From Oppiella nova (lineage: Eukaryota; Arthropoda; Arachnida; Sarcoptiformes; Oppiidae), in contig CAJPVJ010000274.1 of NCBI GenBank assembly GCA_905397405.1, positions 1-29,596 on the forward strand: a DNA stretch of 29,596 nt, written 5' to 3'. Shown one piece after another: positions 11,468-23,837 of the stretch (the first letter of the stretch is position 1; each line of letters opens with the position of its first letter). The translations under genes were made by a program, and so were the position numbers. The notes below the pieces were generated by a model. It was not told the DNA's origin and ran no database searches. It saw nothing but the letters and a program-made list of their open reading frames with translations.

Positions 11468-12047
11468 CACAGAAGCAATGGTTTAATGGCACAAAAGTCT
11501 CATTAGAGGCTAAGCTCTATCTAAACCTTTATAAATACTAATTTATTTTTTTATAAATCAATTGTATATAAAAGAGTGAATGAAAGGGAGAATGGGAGCA
11601 AAAAACTTGTTATTTGATGAAATCTCTCTCTCTCTCTCTCCTGTAATATATTTATTCTCAACTAATATACTGAACATAACATTAGAGTCCATGTATAGTA
11701 CCTATCGATAGGAATACATATACAACAAACGACTCGCAGCTTAATTACATTCATAGCAGTGTAACAGCGGGACAGGCATTAAAATGGGCGGATTCGGGCT
11801 GTAGTGGTGGTGCATCAGTGCGGGGACACTCATACACAACACGCTGGCTATTGCTGTATGTGTGCTGTGTTTTGTGCCGGTTATGAACCAAAACTTCATT
11901 GCATTTATCCAATGGTAACATTAGATGAGCGAATCGTCAGCACAGGAATAATTTATTTCCAGGTGTAGCTCCAGGTTATACCCATCGCTACCCCCTCTAT
12001 ATGTCTATGTCTATGGCAATAGTGTACACCACTGGAGCTATACATAG

Positions 12048-12066
12048 ATATATATATATATATATA
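12048..12066. repeat. (TA)n microsatellite
   Basis: About 19 nt of alternating TA, 50 nt before the G6/C6 inverted repeat at 12118-12145. Confidence 0.9.
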
Positions 12067-12117
12067 CTCGCTATACTTATATGCATTCAGGTATATACAC
12101 ATAGATGTGTGCATTTT

Positions 12118-12145
12118 GGGGGGTATTCTGGTGACGCCACCCCCC
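12118..12145. repeat. Short G6/C6 inverted repeat
   Basis: GGGGGGT (12118-12124) and ACCCCCC (12139-12145) are perfect 7-bp arms around a 14-nt loop containing TGGTGACGCCA, which could form an alternative inner stem. Strong GC stems are rare in this AT-rich sequence. No associated gene seen. Confidence 0.7.
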
Positions 12146-14056
12146 GCTGACAGCACAACCATTGCATTCGCGGCACTAACCATCGGCGCAAACCATGCTA
12201 TGCACAGAAACCCAGGGATGTACCGCTGGTATACCATCTCCAAAATATATGATAAAACTCTGGAGTGAAACAATATTTTTTTATATACATATCCAACAAA
12301 TTATTTACTATTCAATCGTATTCTTCAAATGAATTTCATATATGGGATAAGAATCGCGAGAATTTTTGGGGCAAAAATTAATTCAATATTTTCGCGAATT
12401 AATTGCTATAGTTTTTCATAATATTATACATACCTTGATAGAAGTTTTGTGTATGTGTATGAATTTTATGTTTGTCTGAATATATTTTTTTCGTATCACA
12501 CAACAAAACTATAATGACTTTTATGTGACTCTCATATGCTGTGTATGAAAATCGATTCCCAGTTTTACTGTACTTTTTGGCCATTAAAATAACAATTAAA
12601 TTTTGATTAATATTTTCGGTTTTATTTCGTTAATTACTGTATTTTTTCAGTTCTGTTAATATTATTATTATTTTATTATTATATTAGAAATATTTTGTGA
12701 ATATTTAGACGATTTCCTATTAATCTTAATACAATTTGACAGACTATTTCAAAATTCTGCGAAACAAGTGCTGAGAAATTGTTGACTATTTGTTGTTCAA
12801 TAGATAGATATGAATATAATTCGTGTATTTCACGAAAAACTCTTTTATTATATTTATGTCATAAACACAATCATAACGCAAACAATGACTGACAGATAGA
12901 TTGAGAGAAAGGGAGCCTTAAAGTCATAACTGAAAGTAATAATCATCATAAAAACTCAATTAAACTGAAATAAAGTTATAGTGAAAAAAAATGTTTATAT
13001 AAATAATTGAAAAGTATATTACAGTATATTTAGAGGGGAATTGAGTGACGAGTAGATGGGAAAGGTATGACCAGTGAAATCAGTTTCATATTATAGTCAG
13101 TAATAGAAATATACTTTTTCTTAACTCCTATTAAAGGCAATGAAAATAAAAACTTTAAACTGAAAATAAAGTCACGTTTTAGGCCTTTAGACTACAGGCG
13201 TCTACAAAAAACACACGAAATGCAGAAAATAATAATAAAATCTCATTTTTATAGCTTTAAAAAAGTTTTTCAATGAGAGACACCAAACACACAACTGATT
13301 TACTGATAGCTAATCCGCTGATAATAACTCTTTTCTCTTGTGTTTATTTGTTGTCAAAAATTCATTTAACACTCATTTCGTATCGAAAGTGCGAAAACTG
13401 TGCAAAAATGCAATATTAGTGCAAAAATATTATTAATAGTAGAGGAGAGAGAGTGTGTGTATGGATGAGGAATAGGGAGGGGAGGAAATGGAGGCAAAAT
13501 GTGTAATATATAAAAAGTTTGACCATTAATTTCATCGAAAATTACACTCTATTCTCGACGCCCGGCGTTGTCTCTAGACTTTAAATAAAGTCATATAAAA
13601 CATAAGCACACCATTGAGTGGGAACACCATCTCCTGAGTACATGAGCCGCATGTCTGGGCCCGCAAACACACAACTGGCCATACGATATAATGCCGGTTC
13701 AGATGGATGACAATAAGTGGTCTCCAACGCGAGCGCTAAACACTATTATAGTGTCATCCGGTATGACATGCCATCCAACACCACCACCACTAGTAGTAGT
13801 GGTACTGCAAAAAAATATATGTTATATAATATAAATGTGAAAAATCTAAAGGGAAGGTGTAATGAGCACTCATTATCCACTTTTTGGGAAAAGGCAATCA
13901 TAATGTAGATCCCGTGCCTTAGAGTGAGTGCTCACCAGAATAGACAATATAATAGAACTGCAAAAACAGTGCCAAAAACTTTTCAAAACCTATACTAACA
14001 TACAGTGCATTGTGTTATATATATCTATCTGTCATATTCTATAACTATTAACAATA

Positions 14057-14059
<3 letters not shown>

Positions 14060-14089
<30 letters not shown>
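14060..14089. repeat. (TC)15 microsatellite
   Basis: 30 nt of TC ending in CCAG. An (GA)n tract of 41 nt follows at 14374-14414, again in the opposite sense. Confidence 0.95.
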
Positions 14090-14091
<2 letters not shown>

Positions 14092-14368
14092 GATATAGTT
14101 ATTATGTTATTTCTGACAAAATCTTTATCTCTTCGCTCTAAAGGAATAGCATTTCGACGATTAGATTCTCAAATCACAACACATTTGTGTTTAGGTTTTG
14201 TGTCACACAATACCAGAAACGAGAATATTATTGAAAACTCTATTTGTCTGATATGTCTGTTATGTCTGCCAATCACTTCATTGTTTTGTTTGTGTTTTTG
14301 TGAATCAAAAACAAACAAATTATGTAATTTGACAAAAATACTATACAAATCGACAGATATTTTGTAAA

Positions 14369-14373
<5 letters not shown>

Positions 14374-14414
<41 letters not shown>
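14374..14414. repeat. (GA)n microsatellite, 41 nt
   Basis: One of the longest perfect GA tracts in the window. With 14060-14089 it forms an inverted TC/GA pair 284 nt apart. Confidence 0.95.
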
Positions 14415-14416
<2 letters not shown>

Positions 14417-15848
14417 AAACTAATTTTGCGAAATAAATAAATACATAAACATAAGGAAAGCGTGAGATTTGAATCCGTGATATGAGATGATAGGGAAAAA
14501 CACATCAAATATATATTTGATATCTATTTTTGTACCAAAAAATAAAGATATAAAAACTGAGTGCTATTTTTGATGAATTGATATCAATACACAAAATACA
14601 TATAAGACTTAATTATAATTCTCTTAAATTCATTTCGAAAATTAAAGTGTAAAATGAAAAATAAAACATTTCTCTCAAAAATACTTAACTAGTGGTAAAA
14701 TATACGATACGGACAGTGAGGTTAAGGAGGGAGAGGGAGATAGAGAGGGAGAGCTGACACATCAATCTTCGAGAGATAATCGTATAGAAAAGGGTTGAAA
14801 AACAAGATTTCTATGTAATTATCAAAAATTATGATATTTTAAAAATTTCTTAAATCACTTTAACGACACATAAATGTTAGACTAAAATCAATATCTGTTT
14901 GGCTCTAATGGCAGCGAAAGCCCATAAAAACATAATACACTTTCATATATAATTCATTTATTGCCTAAAATCTCAAATCAAATCGACATAAATCTAATGT
15001 TTAAAATTTTTGTCAAACTATTACCAGGTAAGTATGAACACACATCTCATGTATCAATATTATATGCGATATCTCTAAGGATTTTAAACTCTAAACATCA
15101 TTTCAATGCCATGCGATGGGAGTTCCCTATCGGGGCTCACAATTTCGGTGTATAATAGCACCGGTATTACAGCATACAGCATATACATACCTGTATAGCC
15201 ATCCAAATGTTGAATTCATACCTAAATACTCAGGAATATATTATTAAAATCGCGTTCAAAACAAAAAGTGCCTACAAATGCGATAATTGTGAGCACTATA
15301 TGCCTATAGACTGCTATTAAAAAACCACAAATCTATTTATGAGAAAACATAACAATCGTAACCAACAAAAAACACATAACATATGATTGAAGTGATGGAG
15401 AAATTAGTTATTATTATTGGAAACCAAATCAATCGTTCAATCGTTTGATTTGATGGTGTGTTTCGTATGCCGTCTAATGAGCGATGATTCACATCAACTC
15501 AATATAACCTAATGTCACGTTATTTCTCACGCAATGGACTCTTACCATACCATACATACCATACCTCTCGACGACAGAGACAGACACATCATCTACCAGT
15601 CCCATCATTACCCCCAGCGCTGGTAATGGTGCGATACGGGACTTAAATGATTATACATTTAATAATAGCTACATAAGCCATCGCCCAAACAAAGTGCGCC
15701 CAAAAATAAAATACACAATATTTTTTGATTCACTTTTATAATAATAATAATAATTTATTTAACTCATTGATTAAAAGTACAATTTGTTAGTTTAAATACA
15801 ATAAAATCAATTTAACAAAAATTTATTTTAGACAACTTATAACTATTT

Positions 15849-15853
<5 letters not shown>

Positions 15854-15887
<34 letters not shown>
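15854..15887. repeat. (GA)17 microsatellite
   Basis: 34 nt of perfect GA followed by TGGCGAGAGAGCGCGCGAGAG, which is unusually CpG-rich for this window. Confidence 0.95.
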
Positions 15888-15891
<4 letters not shown>

Positions 15892-16954
15892 GAGAGAGCG
15901 CGCGAGAGAAATGAGTGTTTCATTGATTATACATAAAATCGTTTTGTTTTGTATAAAATTAATATGAATTTTAACGACAAAAACTAAACGCATAATCAAA
16001 TTAAATGAATGGATATTTCACTCAAACGCTTAATACGGATATACAGAGAGAGATGGGATGACATCTTCGGGGGGATCGGGAGTGGAAAACGGATGGGACA
16101 GTTGGCTGAGGGGGTCGGGGAGAGTGCGGACACAGACGACACACACTATAGTCGGGAGGAAAACATAAGTGACTCTAACTTTTTGTGTGTGTTTTCGCCG
16201 ATCAATTGAATAGCCGCTGCGTTTTCGGGCTCTCTATAGCTGTCTATAGATATCTAATCGTAATCATAGTAATGGATAATAATGGGTAATACCTAATACC
16301 AAATGGCACTGTTTTGTATCAATATATGGCGCGACACACCCTAACTCTCGCAACCAGAAAAAAATTATTATCAAAAAATGGGTTTTTCTCCGGTGTTTGT
16401 TGTCTTGTCTTTTTTTAAGTTGAGTTTGTAATCCAATCAAAAAAAATCAAGAATTAATGAATGTTTTGTTTTGTGGTTTTTGTTTAGTCATTGAAATATT
16501 CAATAATCATATATATGTACAACACAATGTATTTATAATGTATTTATAATCATGTTTGTCTTATTATAATTACAACGTTTTGTTTTTGTTTTAGCCTTAA
16601 TCGCAAAAATCGTTTTTATCAATAAAAATGAAATATATAACTAATTATATAATTAAAAAACTTTATATAATTTTTTTAGTTTGTAGCGACAATTAAAAAT
16701 CATAGTTAACTAAAAAAACATATATCGCGACGAATATATATATTTGAATAGAAATAATGGTAGTTTGAAAAGTCGTATTGAAATATCGTGTGTATGTAAT
16801 CCAAAAAATGCAATCGTAATCATTTGCTTTAATGTAGTATTCAATTAAAATTTATTACAACTTTTATTTACGTCCATTTGGTGCCTTAAAATCTTATAGT
16901 CTTTTTCGTAATCATAATAATAATGTATTTCAAAAGAGTTCTTCATTTCATTAT

Positions 16955-17240
16955 CGATGACATCGCAAAGTGAACGCAAAAACAGATGATTTAAATCATG
17001 TGATGAATGAGAGGGACGCCAGTCGTGTCCGACAACGAGTTGAACCAAAAAATTTAAAAAAGAGTTTGTTTTCATGTATTTGTTTATATATTCTGTAGTT
17101 CTTGTGCTTCAGAAATGTGTGGCAAATATGAAGGGGGCGACTGAGACACACAGGGGTCGGGCGTTTTGCGGACTATTTACACGGGAGGGTAGGCCTGTAA
17201 CTCATCGCAACCTATGGCACAAAAATCATAACAAAATCAA
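16955..17240. repeat. Diverged direct duplication, copy A
   Basis: Shares ordered blocks with 17521-17745: ACAGATGATTTAAATCA (16982; 17547), TTCA..AATGTGTGGCA-like sequence (about 17109; 17639), GGACTATTTACAC (17170; 17677) and TGTAACTCATCGCAACCT (17196; 17699). Many substitutions and indels separate the blocks, so this is an older duplication, unlike the near-identical pairs at 1589-3949. No protein similarity recognised. Confidence 0.7.
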
Positions 17241-17520
17241 TAAATTTTAGCTACAATTTCAACAAATTTATGATTATAAAAATTGTTCAGGCTCGTATAT
17301 ACTGACCAGACTAGACGCCGCTTAACGTCCAACGCATATGTATTTAATTATATATATAGCTGCAGACGATAGCTAGGTGAGTTTACTGGGGTTACCCTCG
17401 CGCCCGATGATAAAACAATTTTTAATATAATAATTATTATTATAAAAAAAATTTTGCGTCAATTTTGTCGCTAATGTCCCGAAAAAGAAAGTGTTTATCG
17501 TATTCATTGGTTCGCTATTA

Positions 17521-17745
17521 TCCGATGGCATCCGAGAGAGAAAAAAACAGATGATTTAAATCAAGAGATGATGAGGAGAGCAGTTGTATTGGTATTAATT
17601 GTGTTGTATTTGTCGTTTCATATATATTTAGGTTGCGCTTCAAATGTGTGGCATATGAGGGCTGACAGGGGTTTGGGGACTATTTACACCAGGAGGGCTG
17701 TAACTCATCGCAACCTGTAGTCGGGAAACAAATAGATAACAAAAA
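17521..17745. repeat. Diverged direct duplication, copy B
   Basis: Shorter partner of 16955-17240, in the same orientation and block order. Both copies keep the 12-bp palindrome TGATTTAAATCA and the GGGAGGGT/AGGAGGGCT stretch before TGTAACTCATCG. Function unknown. Confidence 0.7.
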
Positions 17746-18452
17746 TTTAGTTTATATTATCATTTATTAGGTTTAGATTTCGATTTGTTTGCATTATAAG
17801 TATTATACATAAATATAATTATGTAAAATTGTTTATAAAATAAAACCCAAATTAATAAAATGGATATCAAAATGTATTTTCAGTGATATTAATTGCACAC
17901 ATTTTTAGGTACAATTTGGGTAACAAAACAAATGGTGGCATAGATTTGGTCAACAAGGTCTCAGTATACCTGAGGTATGGGAGGGAATGGTATTGTTAAA
18001 CACTGGGAAAACACCATAGATTTGTCCTCTAAAATGAATTTGTTGGCAAAATGTGATTATTATTTATAAATAAATATAATTTTAATGAATACATAAATGA
18101 TTGACTCAATTATACGGAAAAACAATGGGAATAAAGTGTATTATAAAAAGCAATTACAAAACTAATTATAGCCAAAAAAATTAAATCAAAATTATTGCCC
18201 AAAATGTATAGACAACTAATAATATGGTGAATACGAAATAAGAAAATAATTGTGTAAATTGTATTGAAATATAGAGTGCAATCAAAATGCAATTACGATT
18301 AGAGATTACAACCAAAAACTGCGGTCAAAAGCCGAGTGTTTTGTATCACATGAGAGAAACAACTTCTTGTGGTTCACTGGAATCGCTGTGTCTTTAAAAT
18401 CATATATAAAACGAATGGCAATAAAAGGCAACAATTTTTTTCTCATTTCACG

Positions 18453-18455
<3 letters not shown>

Positions 18456-18493
<38 letters not shown>
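18456..18493. repeat. (GA)19 microsatellite
   Basis: 38 nt of perfect GA. Two more long tracts follow at 18745-18793 and 19405-19441, giving three in about 1 kb. Confidence 0.95.
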
Positions 18494-18495
<2 letters not shown>

Positions 18496-18744
18496 CGGGA
18501 AAGAGAAAAGAAATACATTTATATTTATAGTTAAATATAATGCATACGAGAGTTAATTTAATCGTTAATACATTAATACTCTTATATAATACGCTAACAT
18601 AAGAGTGAATACCTTTTTTAGACATAATTCAAAACTCCCGAAAACTAACTGAAAACGTGACTATTGTTTGATTGATTAGAAAAGTTAATTTAGTTTCGCT
18701 TTCAATACATTCATATCATACGAGCGCTACTGTATGTATACATA

Positions 18745-18793
<49 letters not shown>
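18745..18793. repeat. (AG)n microsatellite with one AAG interruption
   Basis: About 49 nt, interrupted once at GAGAAGAG near 18757. Confidence 0.95.
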
Positions 18794-18795
<2 letters not shown>

Positions 18796-19401
18796 TGCCA
18801 TATATTTTGTATACTTAACAACAAAACCTTTTTTCGGGAGGGTTTGCCCTTAAACTCTATACTCCATTGGCAATGGGTTTTCGGAGTTATAAATATAAAA
18901 TACTTGGGGACTGACTGGTGGTGCGCTGTAAGTAAACCTTTAGCGCACAATATATTGGCTGTTGGTTGGGGTCATCGGTTGGTCGTGTAATACACGGCGA
19001 GAATCAATGTGTTATATATTTGCGATGACAGGCGAAAGACATATTATGGCATTTTTAATACTCGGCCTTAACATTGTGTACAATACGAGTGCCCTCACAA
19101 AACGCACGGCCACTCCAAAACACCAGAAGCTACTGAAACTACACTACAGTAGGCATATATACTGGCCCTACAAAAAAAATGTATGTGTGCCTACAAAACT
19201 GGTGGCAAATATGATGTATTGTGACACAAAAATTGAATGTAGCGCTCAATTACTACACAATTCTTATGTAACTTTAATATAACATACGCTGTGTTATAGA
19301 TATCTATACCAATATATATGAGACATAAAATAGTTGCACAGACTTTGCCATTACTTTCGGGACTCCAATAACTTGTATATAATTTAATATATATTTTATA
19401 C

Positions 19402-19404
<3 letters not shown>

Positions 19405-19441
<37 letters not shown>
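19405..19441. repeat. (GA)n microsatellite
   Basis: 37 nt of perfect GA, downstream of the exd 3' end. Confidence 0.95.
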
Positions 19442-19442
<1 letters not shown>

Positions 19443-20424
19443 TCGTAATGAGTTGAGATGTCATCGAGTATTGGGTTCACCAGCGCCTGGACTCAAGTAT
19501 TGCCCGAAAAAAACGAAATTACTTTAAGACTCATATATAGAGCGAAATAAATTGAATACAAAAACTTATATAACATATAAAGTTTTCTTACGTATACTCT
19601 AAAAGCGCTGAAACAAAACAATATATACACACAAAAAGGTCTATTGATTTCTATACTATTGCTATAGGGATATACATTATGTTATATGAATTTCCGCCAC
19701 AAGTCATACAGTAGTCGTCTATTTATAATTTTTGACAGAATAATACCGTATATAATATAACATAATTTCTCGTACATAACACTCTTGACTAGTGCTTTAA
19801 ACAGAGCTGACAGTGCCTACCAGTGTCTACAACCAGGGTCTCAGCCGACCCGAAGCCTTAAAGCCATTTTCCACTCCGTATATAAAACGACTGTTTAACA
19901 CAAAAAACCTAAACTAAAACACAGGTATAAACGTCTCGTATGTTATTTGCATTAAATACACACTTAGTTTGCACTCCTTTTCTGAGTCAATATTTTCCTT
20001 ATTATTGTTCACTTAGTTTCAAATACGGCTCAGAATTAGTTATAAAAAACAACTACTTTTTTGTCGGTTTGTCTAATGCTCACAAAACATACACCAAATA
20101 TATATGAATGCATGACATTTGATCACATCATATGAAAATGAAATGAACGCCAGACTAAGCAATGACCAGAATTGAGAGGAACTGTAAGGGGAATGGGATC
20201 TAAAACGCATAGAAATTGTTTGCCACCAAATTTATAGAGTAAAAACCTACGAGGGATGAGGAGGTAGAGCACTGGTATGGCACACACGTATTGAATGACA
20301 TTTCGGTCAATTTGACAGCAAAAGCAAAATTTTATATAAAAATTTCTACTCATGTGCTCCGAAAACAACAAAAAAATATAGCGAAAGGTCTGCACAAAAA
20401 AACCACTAAAAAATACATTTGACT

Positions 20425-20430
20425 TTTATT
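20425..20430 (-). terminator. Candidate exd poly(A) signal AATAAA
   Basis: On the minus strand AATAAA lies about 300 nt after the exd stop. It is followed within roughly 25-60 nt by T- and GT-rich sequence (TAGTGGTTTTTTTGTG, then TTTTTTTGTTGTTTTC), as expected for a cleavage site with its downstream element. In DNA this AT-rich chance hexamers are common, so the end of the 3' UTR is tentative. The sequence 20431-20727 would then be the 3' UTR. Confidence 0.45.
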
Positions 20431-20727
20431 TCCACATTTAGTATACCCTGTATTGACTGTTATGTTATATTCGCTTGGACATTGAAAAAATATGTAAAAT
20501 TATGACCATGATTACTATAACTATGAATTTTAAAATTAACACAAACAAATTGATTCAAAAAAGTAAAATCATTAATATTTCAAAACATTTGGTACACGAC
20601 TCTCACCTCAACGGACACTTTTGAAGCACAATATATATTATTATTTATATTTAATTTAGTCGTTAATTAAAATGTATTGATAGGAAAATTGTTGATTCGC
20701 TTTGCAGTGGTGGCTGTGGATCACATC

Positions 20728-20811
20728 TCAAAGGGGTGATACCTGATGCATACCCGGGTCATACATGCCTCCCGAACTGCCATCTGAGGAGTAGCCTCCG
20801 TGCCTATGGGC
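20728..20811 (-). CDS. exd: Extradenticle/Pbx terminal coding exon and stop
   Basis: The exon reads AHRHGGYSSDGSSGG, then MYDPGMHQVSPL and TGA (20730-20728). The ending resembles the conserved Exd C-terminus, which has a Gly-Gly-Tyr-Asp-Pro-Asn-(Met/Leu)-His-Gln core followed by a short Ser-Pro end; here it is Gly-Gly-Met-Tyr-Asp-Pro-Gly-Met-His-Gln. The acceptor CCAATAG (20814-20812) gives phase 0, which fits the donor of the previous exon; the nearby alternative CCCATAG would break the frame. It is 84 nt, 27 residues plus stop. The intron before it is 2053 nt. The exon is too short and has no start codon, so it is easily missed. Assignment rests on the tail motif plus phase, not on any catalytic or structural domain. 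Confidence 0.85.
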   Translation of the reverse strand, partial: AHRHGGYSSDGSSGGMYDPGMHQVSPL

Positions 20812-22864
20812 CTATTGGACGGAACGGTAGGGTTTTTGGTTATCATCGCAAACATACACATCAGGGTCTACCACACAGCCAGCTAATTGATTTGATTTGT
20901 TTATTATATTTGTATTTTTTGTTTATTATTGTTAATAATATCTGTATGTTATCTATATTTCGATTGACATTTCATTACACAGTACTGTCTGTCATATTAA
21001 ATACAGAATTGATAAATAATTTTCCCATTGTATTCAAATAACATTAGCATTAATAGCCAAAGACTAACTAATACTTTACTAGTAATATATTATTGGATTT
21101 ATAAAATAAACCACAAAACAAAAAGAAGTAGAGATAAAAAGTAGAAACAAAATGATTGCCCGAAAACCCAGAATATTAGCAAAATTGTCGTTAAGATTAT
21201 GAAAACAAAAGAAATTGCAATTAAAAAACAAAAACCTAAAGACATTCAGAGACACTAATTGCGAATTTATTGCCACAGTATTTGTAAATACAGATAACAA
21301 TTGCACTCATTTGTGTCGTCTCTTAAATAATTTAATTTTTTCGCCAAAATTTATTATTAAATTATAACTAAAATTCATGGATTCGTGCGAATTATGAAAC
21401 GACATCATAAGACAGAAAGTTATATATATTTTTGGTTTTCATATAGAATTTCATAATAAAAAGAGTGCCGAAAGTATTGGCAAAACGAGAAGACATTTCT
21501 CAAGATATATATAAAAAGTTATATTATATTGGGATTCAGTCTCTCATTCGGACCATTAGTTATGTTTTGCAGACATCGGCGCGAAATAAAGCGATAAAAT
21601 AATGTTCAATGAATTCAATGAAAAGATAGAGAAAACTAGAGAGGAATTACATTATTTGCTGTCTTTGTCTCACAAATGCGAGAGAGAGAGAGAGAGAGAG
21701 AGCTGACACAAGCAAAAATGCAACAAAAAATAGTCTACTAAACAACAACAACAAGAATCTCTGAAAACCTTATAACGAAAAGTAATAATTAATTTCTTTA
21801 ATAATCACTAAAAGTTTGTCAGTTTTGTTGCTTTACATGAAATCTGTTTCTTCTCTCTCTTGAATTTTTATCAATACTTTTGACTCGAAATTGATTTTGA
21901 TTTATGCCTCTCTCTCTCTCTCTCTCTCGCACTCACTCACTCCCTATACAGTGTTTGCATTTAATGATGATTTATACACATATATTACATAAATATATAA
22001 AACACTACTTCAATGTTCAGGGAGAGAGAGAGAGATGCATAAGAGGAAAATAATCCCAAATACTGTCCAGTAAAGTAACAAACACTATCAGTGCTCAAAC
22101 AAAAAACACAGACTAACCATCCATTTATCTATATATGAATTCTCGACTAATACTAAACAATACGATTATAACAAACTATTAGAGCAAAAATGGAAACTAA
22201 ATAACAAAATAACATCAAAAATATTTTAGTTGAGGACAAAGATTAGGCACAAAAAACACATTTAGCGATAGACTGGCCTTCCTTGCGAAACGCACAGTCA
22301 GGTCACACCAACACATATACAGTGGAAATCCCGCGGGAATGACATCTTATGCCCGAATAAAATAGTTAAGAGAATACGCGATGTGTTAGGAATCAAACAA
22401 AAGCCAAATTAGAGACACGAATAAAGCAAACAAATCCAAAAACAGTTGACAACACAGAGAGGGTATGGGAGGAGGGAAATGGAGGTAATTCTGTGTTACG
22501 AGTATACAACTAACTACATACTGAATATTCTGGATTAGTGTGCCATTCTGTATACTGTATACATAACTCACACCGAAAATAATAACAACAAAAAAATGAA
22601 CACAAAAATAACAAACAAAAATAAAATTAAAATTAAAAACACAAAAAGACAAATTAAAAAAACTCGAGAAAAAAGTGTAAACGAAAGGTAAAGACAGAGG
22701 AAAACAAATTAAACAAAAACAGTACTGAACAACGAAATGTACGTCTGGTTTGCTGTTGTTATCATGTGTATGAAAATGTATTGTTATTGTCTGTCACTAT
22801 ATCTGTCTGTCTGTCTACCTATGGCTGTGGGTCGCGGTTAATAGGTGTGGACGGAAACCCTTAC
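20812..22864 (-). other. exd last coding intron (2053 nt)
   Basis: Donor GTAAGG at 22864 and acceptor CCAATAG at 20812; phase 0. Contents are AT-rich DNA, GA/TC tracts at 21680-21702, 21908-21928 and 22022-22035, and a short TGTC tetranucleotide run at 22802-22816. Open frames seen inside (for example on the minus strand at 22386-22652) are Phe/Val/Leu-rich translations of A-rich DNA and resemble no protein family I know. Confidence 0.8.
21680..21702. repeat. (GA)n microsatellite in exd intron
   Basis: 23 nt of GA, with a TC tract at 21908-21928 in the opposite sense. Confidence 0.9.
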
Positions 22865-22986
22865 CTGACTTCCATAATCACCATTCATAGACCATCCATC
22901 CTGTGAACTACCAGGTGGTGGCGGAGGACTCATTATATTGCCCGAGCCCTGCGATGACGGCGTTAAACCGTATGGGGACGAGCCGG
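22865..22986 (-). CDS. exd: Extradenticle/Pbx exon: Ser/Pro/Gly-rich C-terminal tail
   Basis: After TTTTTATAG the exon supplies CC, completing the Ala codon begun by the previous exon, giving AAKKA-A-GSSPYGLTPSS. Arthropod Exd proteins continue the same way after the homeodomain (AAKKAAG-SPY). It goes on with QGSGNIMSPPPPPGSSQDGW and SMNGDYGSQ, low-complexity and probably disordered, with a run of five prolines. The exon ends in phase 0 at CAG before a consensus donor GTAAGG. Length is 122 nt (2 + 40 codons). Phase agreement on both sides, after a 5.1-kb intron, is the main evidence that it belongs to this transcript; the MSPPPPP and GSSPYG similarity to known Exd tails supports it. An additional alternative exon inside the long intron cannot be excluded. 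Confidence 0.9.
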
Positions 22987-23794
22987 CTATAAAAATAGGA
23001 TATAGTAGAGCGTCAGTGGTGGTCAGCATTTGTCATTATCATCCTGGTCTATAGTGTATATAAACTAATTATAAGGTTTTCTGTTTAATTATCTAAATAT
23101 TTCATATCTACAAAACACGAGTAATTGTGTGTAAAATATTTTTGAGAAATATATGTTTAAATAATTTAGAGATAAATAGTAGAGTGAGAGATGTGTTGAG
23201 AAAAATCAAATGAGAGATAATTGTATTGAAAAGTAATCAGAAATTATTTCTTAAAAATGCTTTTTTCTCACAAATCCTTTGGATTGTATGAGATATTATT
23301 TTTTCCATCAATTTTGTATTTATATTCATAACTTTTAGGAACCCATGCATGCAGTGTATAAGAGAGTGAGTGAGAGCACTGGTAGCACATGGAAAGTGAA
23401 TGGGGGTGAGAGAGAGATGGTACACAGGGAAAGGTTGGCATAAAAAATAAATTTTTATAAGCCTTAGGGAGAGCTAAAGAGGCATATATTGTATGAAAGT
23501 AAAAGTGAGAGAGAGAGTTAGAGGGAGAGGGATGGAGAGAGCGAGAGAGAGATGATGTTAAGGCAATATAAGTGATCCCAAAATGGTTTTTCGCTCCGAA
23601 AGACTTTTTCGCTATAACTGTAAAAATTATTTTTGGTTTTGTGACCTCAATATATATAATAACTGTACGCTTGGTCTGCCCTCTCGCCAGACTAACTCCG
23701 AGTGCGCCCAACAGACAAAACTCCTTACGCAACACAACTCACATATAAAACACAACAATCTTTTGCGTACAGAATATTAGTATCCATGAGAGAG

Positions 23795-23797
<3 letters not shown>

Positions 23798-23836
<39 letters not shown>
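23798..23836. repeat. (GA)n microsatellite in exd long intron
   Basis: About 39 nt of GA with one extra G near 23831. It is preceded by a looser GA-rich stretch at 23506-23553. Confidence 0.9.

Positions 23837-23837
<1 letters not shown>

Larger units (their letters stand above)
10939..16954. other. No gene seen; AT-rich DNA with GA/TC tracts
   Basis: More GC-rich islands at 11750-12240, 13550-13800 and 15520-15640 hold GGGACA and CTGGTA-type words but no frame resembling a known protein. A purine-rich stretch is at 14725-14755. A G-rich patch at 16069-16120 just follows other AT-rich sequence. Confidence 0.6.
17746..20424. other. No gene seen downstream of exd
   Basis: AT-rich with three long GA tracts (18456, 18745, 19405). 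Open frames such as 18962-19282 on the plus strand have no recognisable domain and biased residues typical of chance frames. Confidence 0.6.

Noticed and set aside
11953-12273. 106-codon minus-strand frame with some hydrophobic and Gly-rich stretches
   Set aside because: Covers a TA repeat and a G6/C6 hairpin, contains Tyr-Ile-Tyr-Ile repeats from the TA tract, and has no recognisable domain.
18962-19282. 106-codon plus-strand frame
   Set aside because: No family similarity, and its composition is typical of a chance frame in AT-rich DNA.
20736-21041. 101-codon plus-strand frame
   Set aside because: Its start is antisense to the last exd exon and the rest is intronic AT-rich sequence.
22386-22652. 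Hydrophobic minus-strand frame that could look like a membrane protein
   Set aside because: Phe/Val/Leu richness comes from reading A-rich plus-strand DNA (AAAATAACAA-type) backwards; it lies inside an exd intron.
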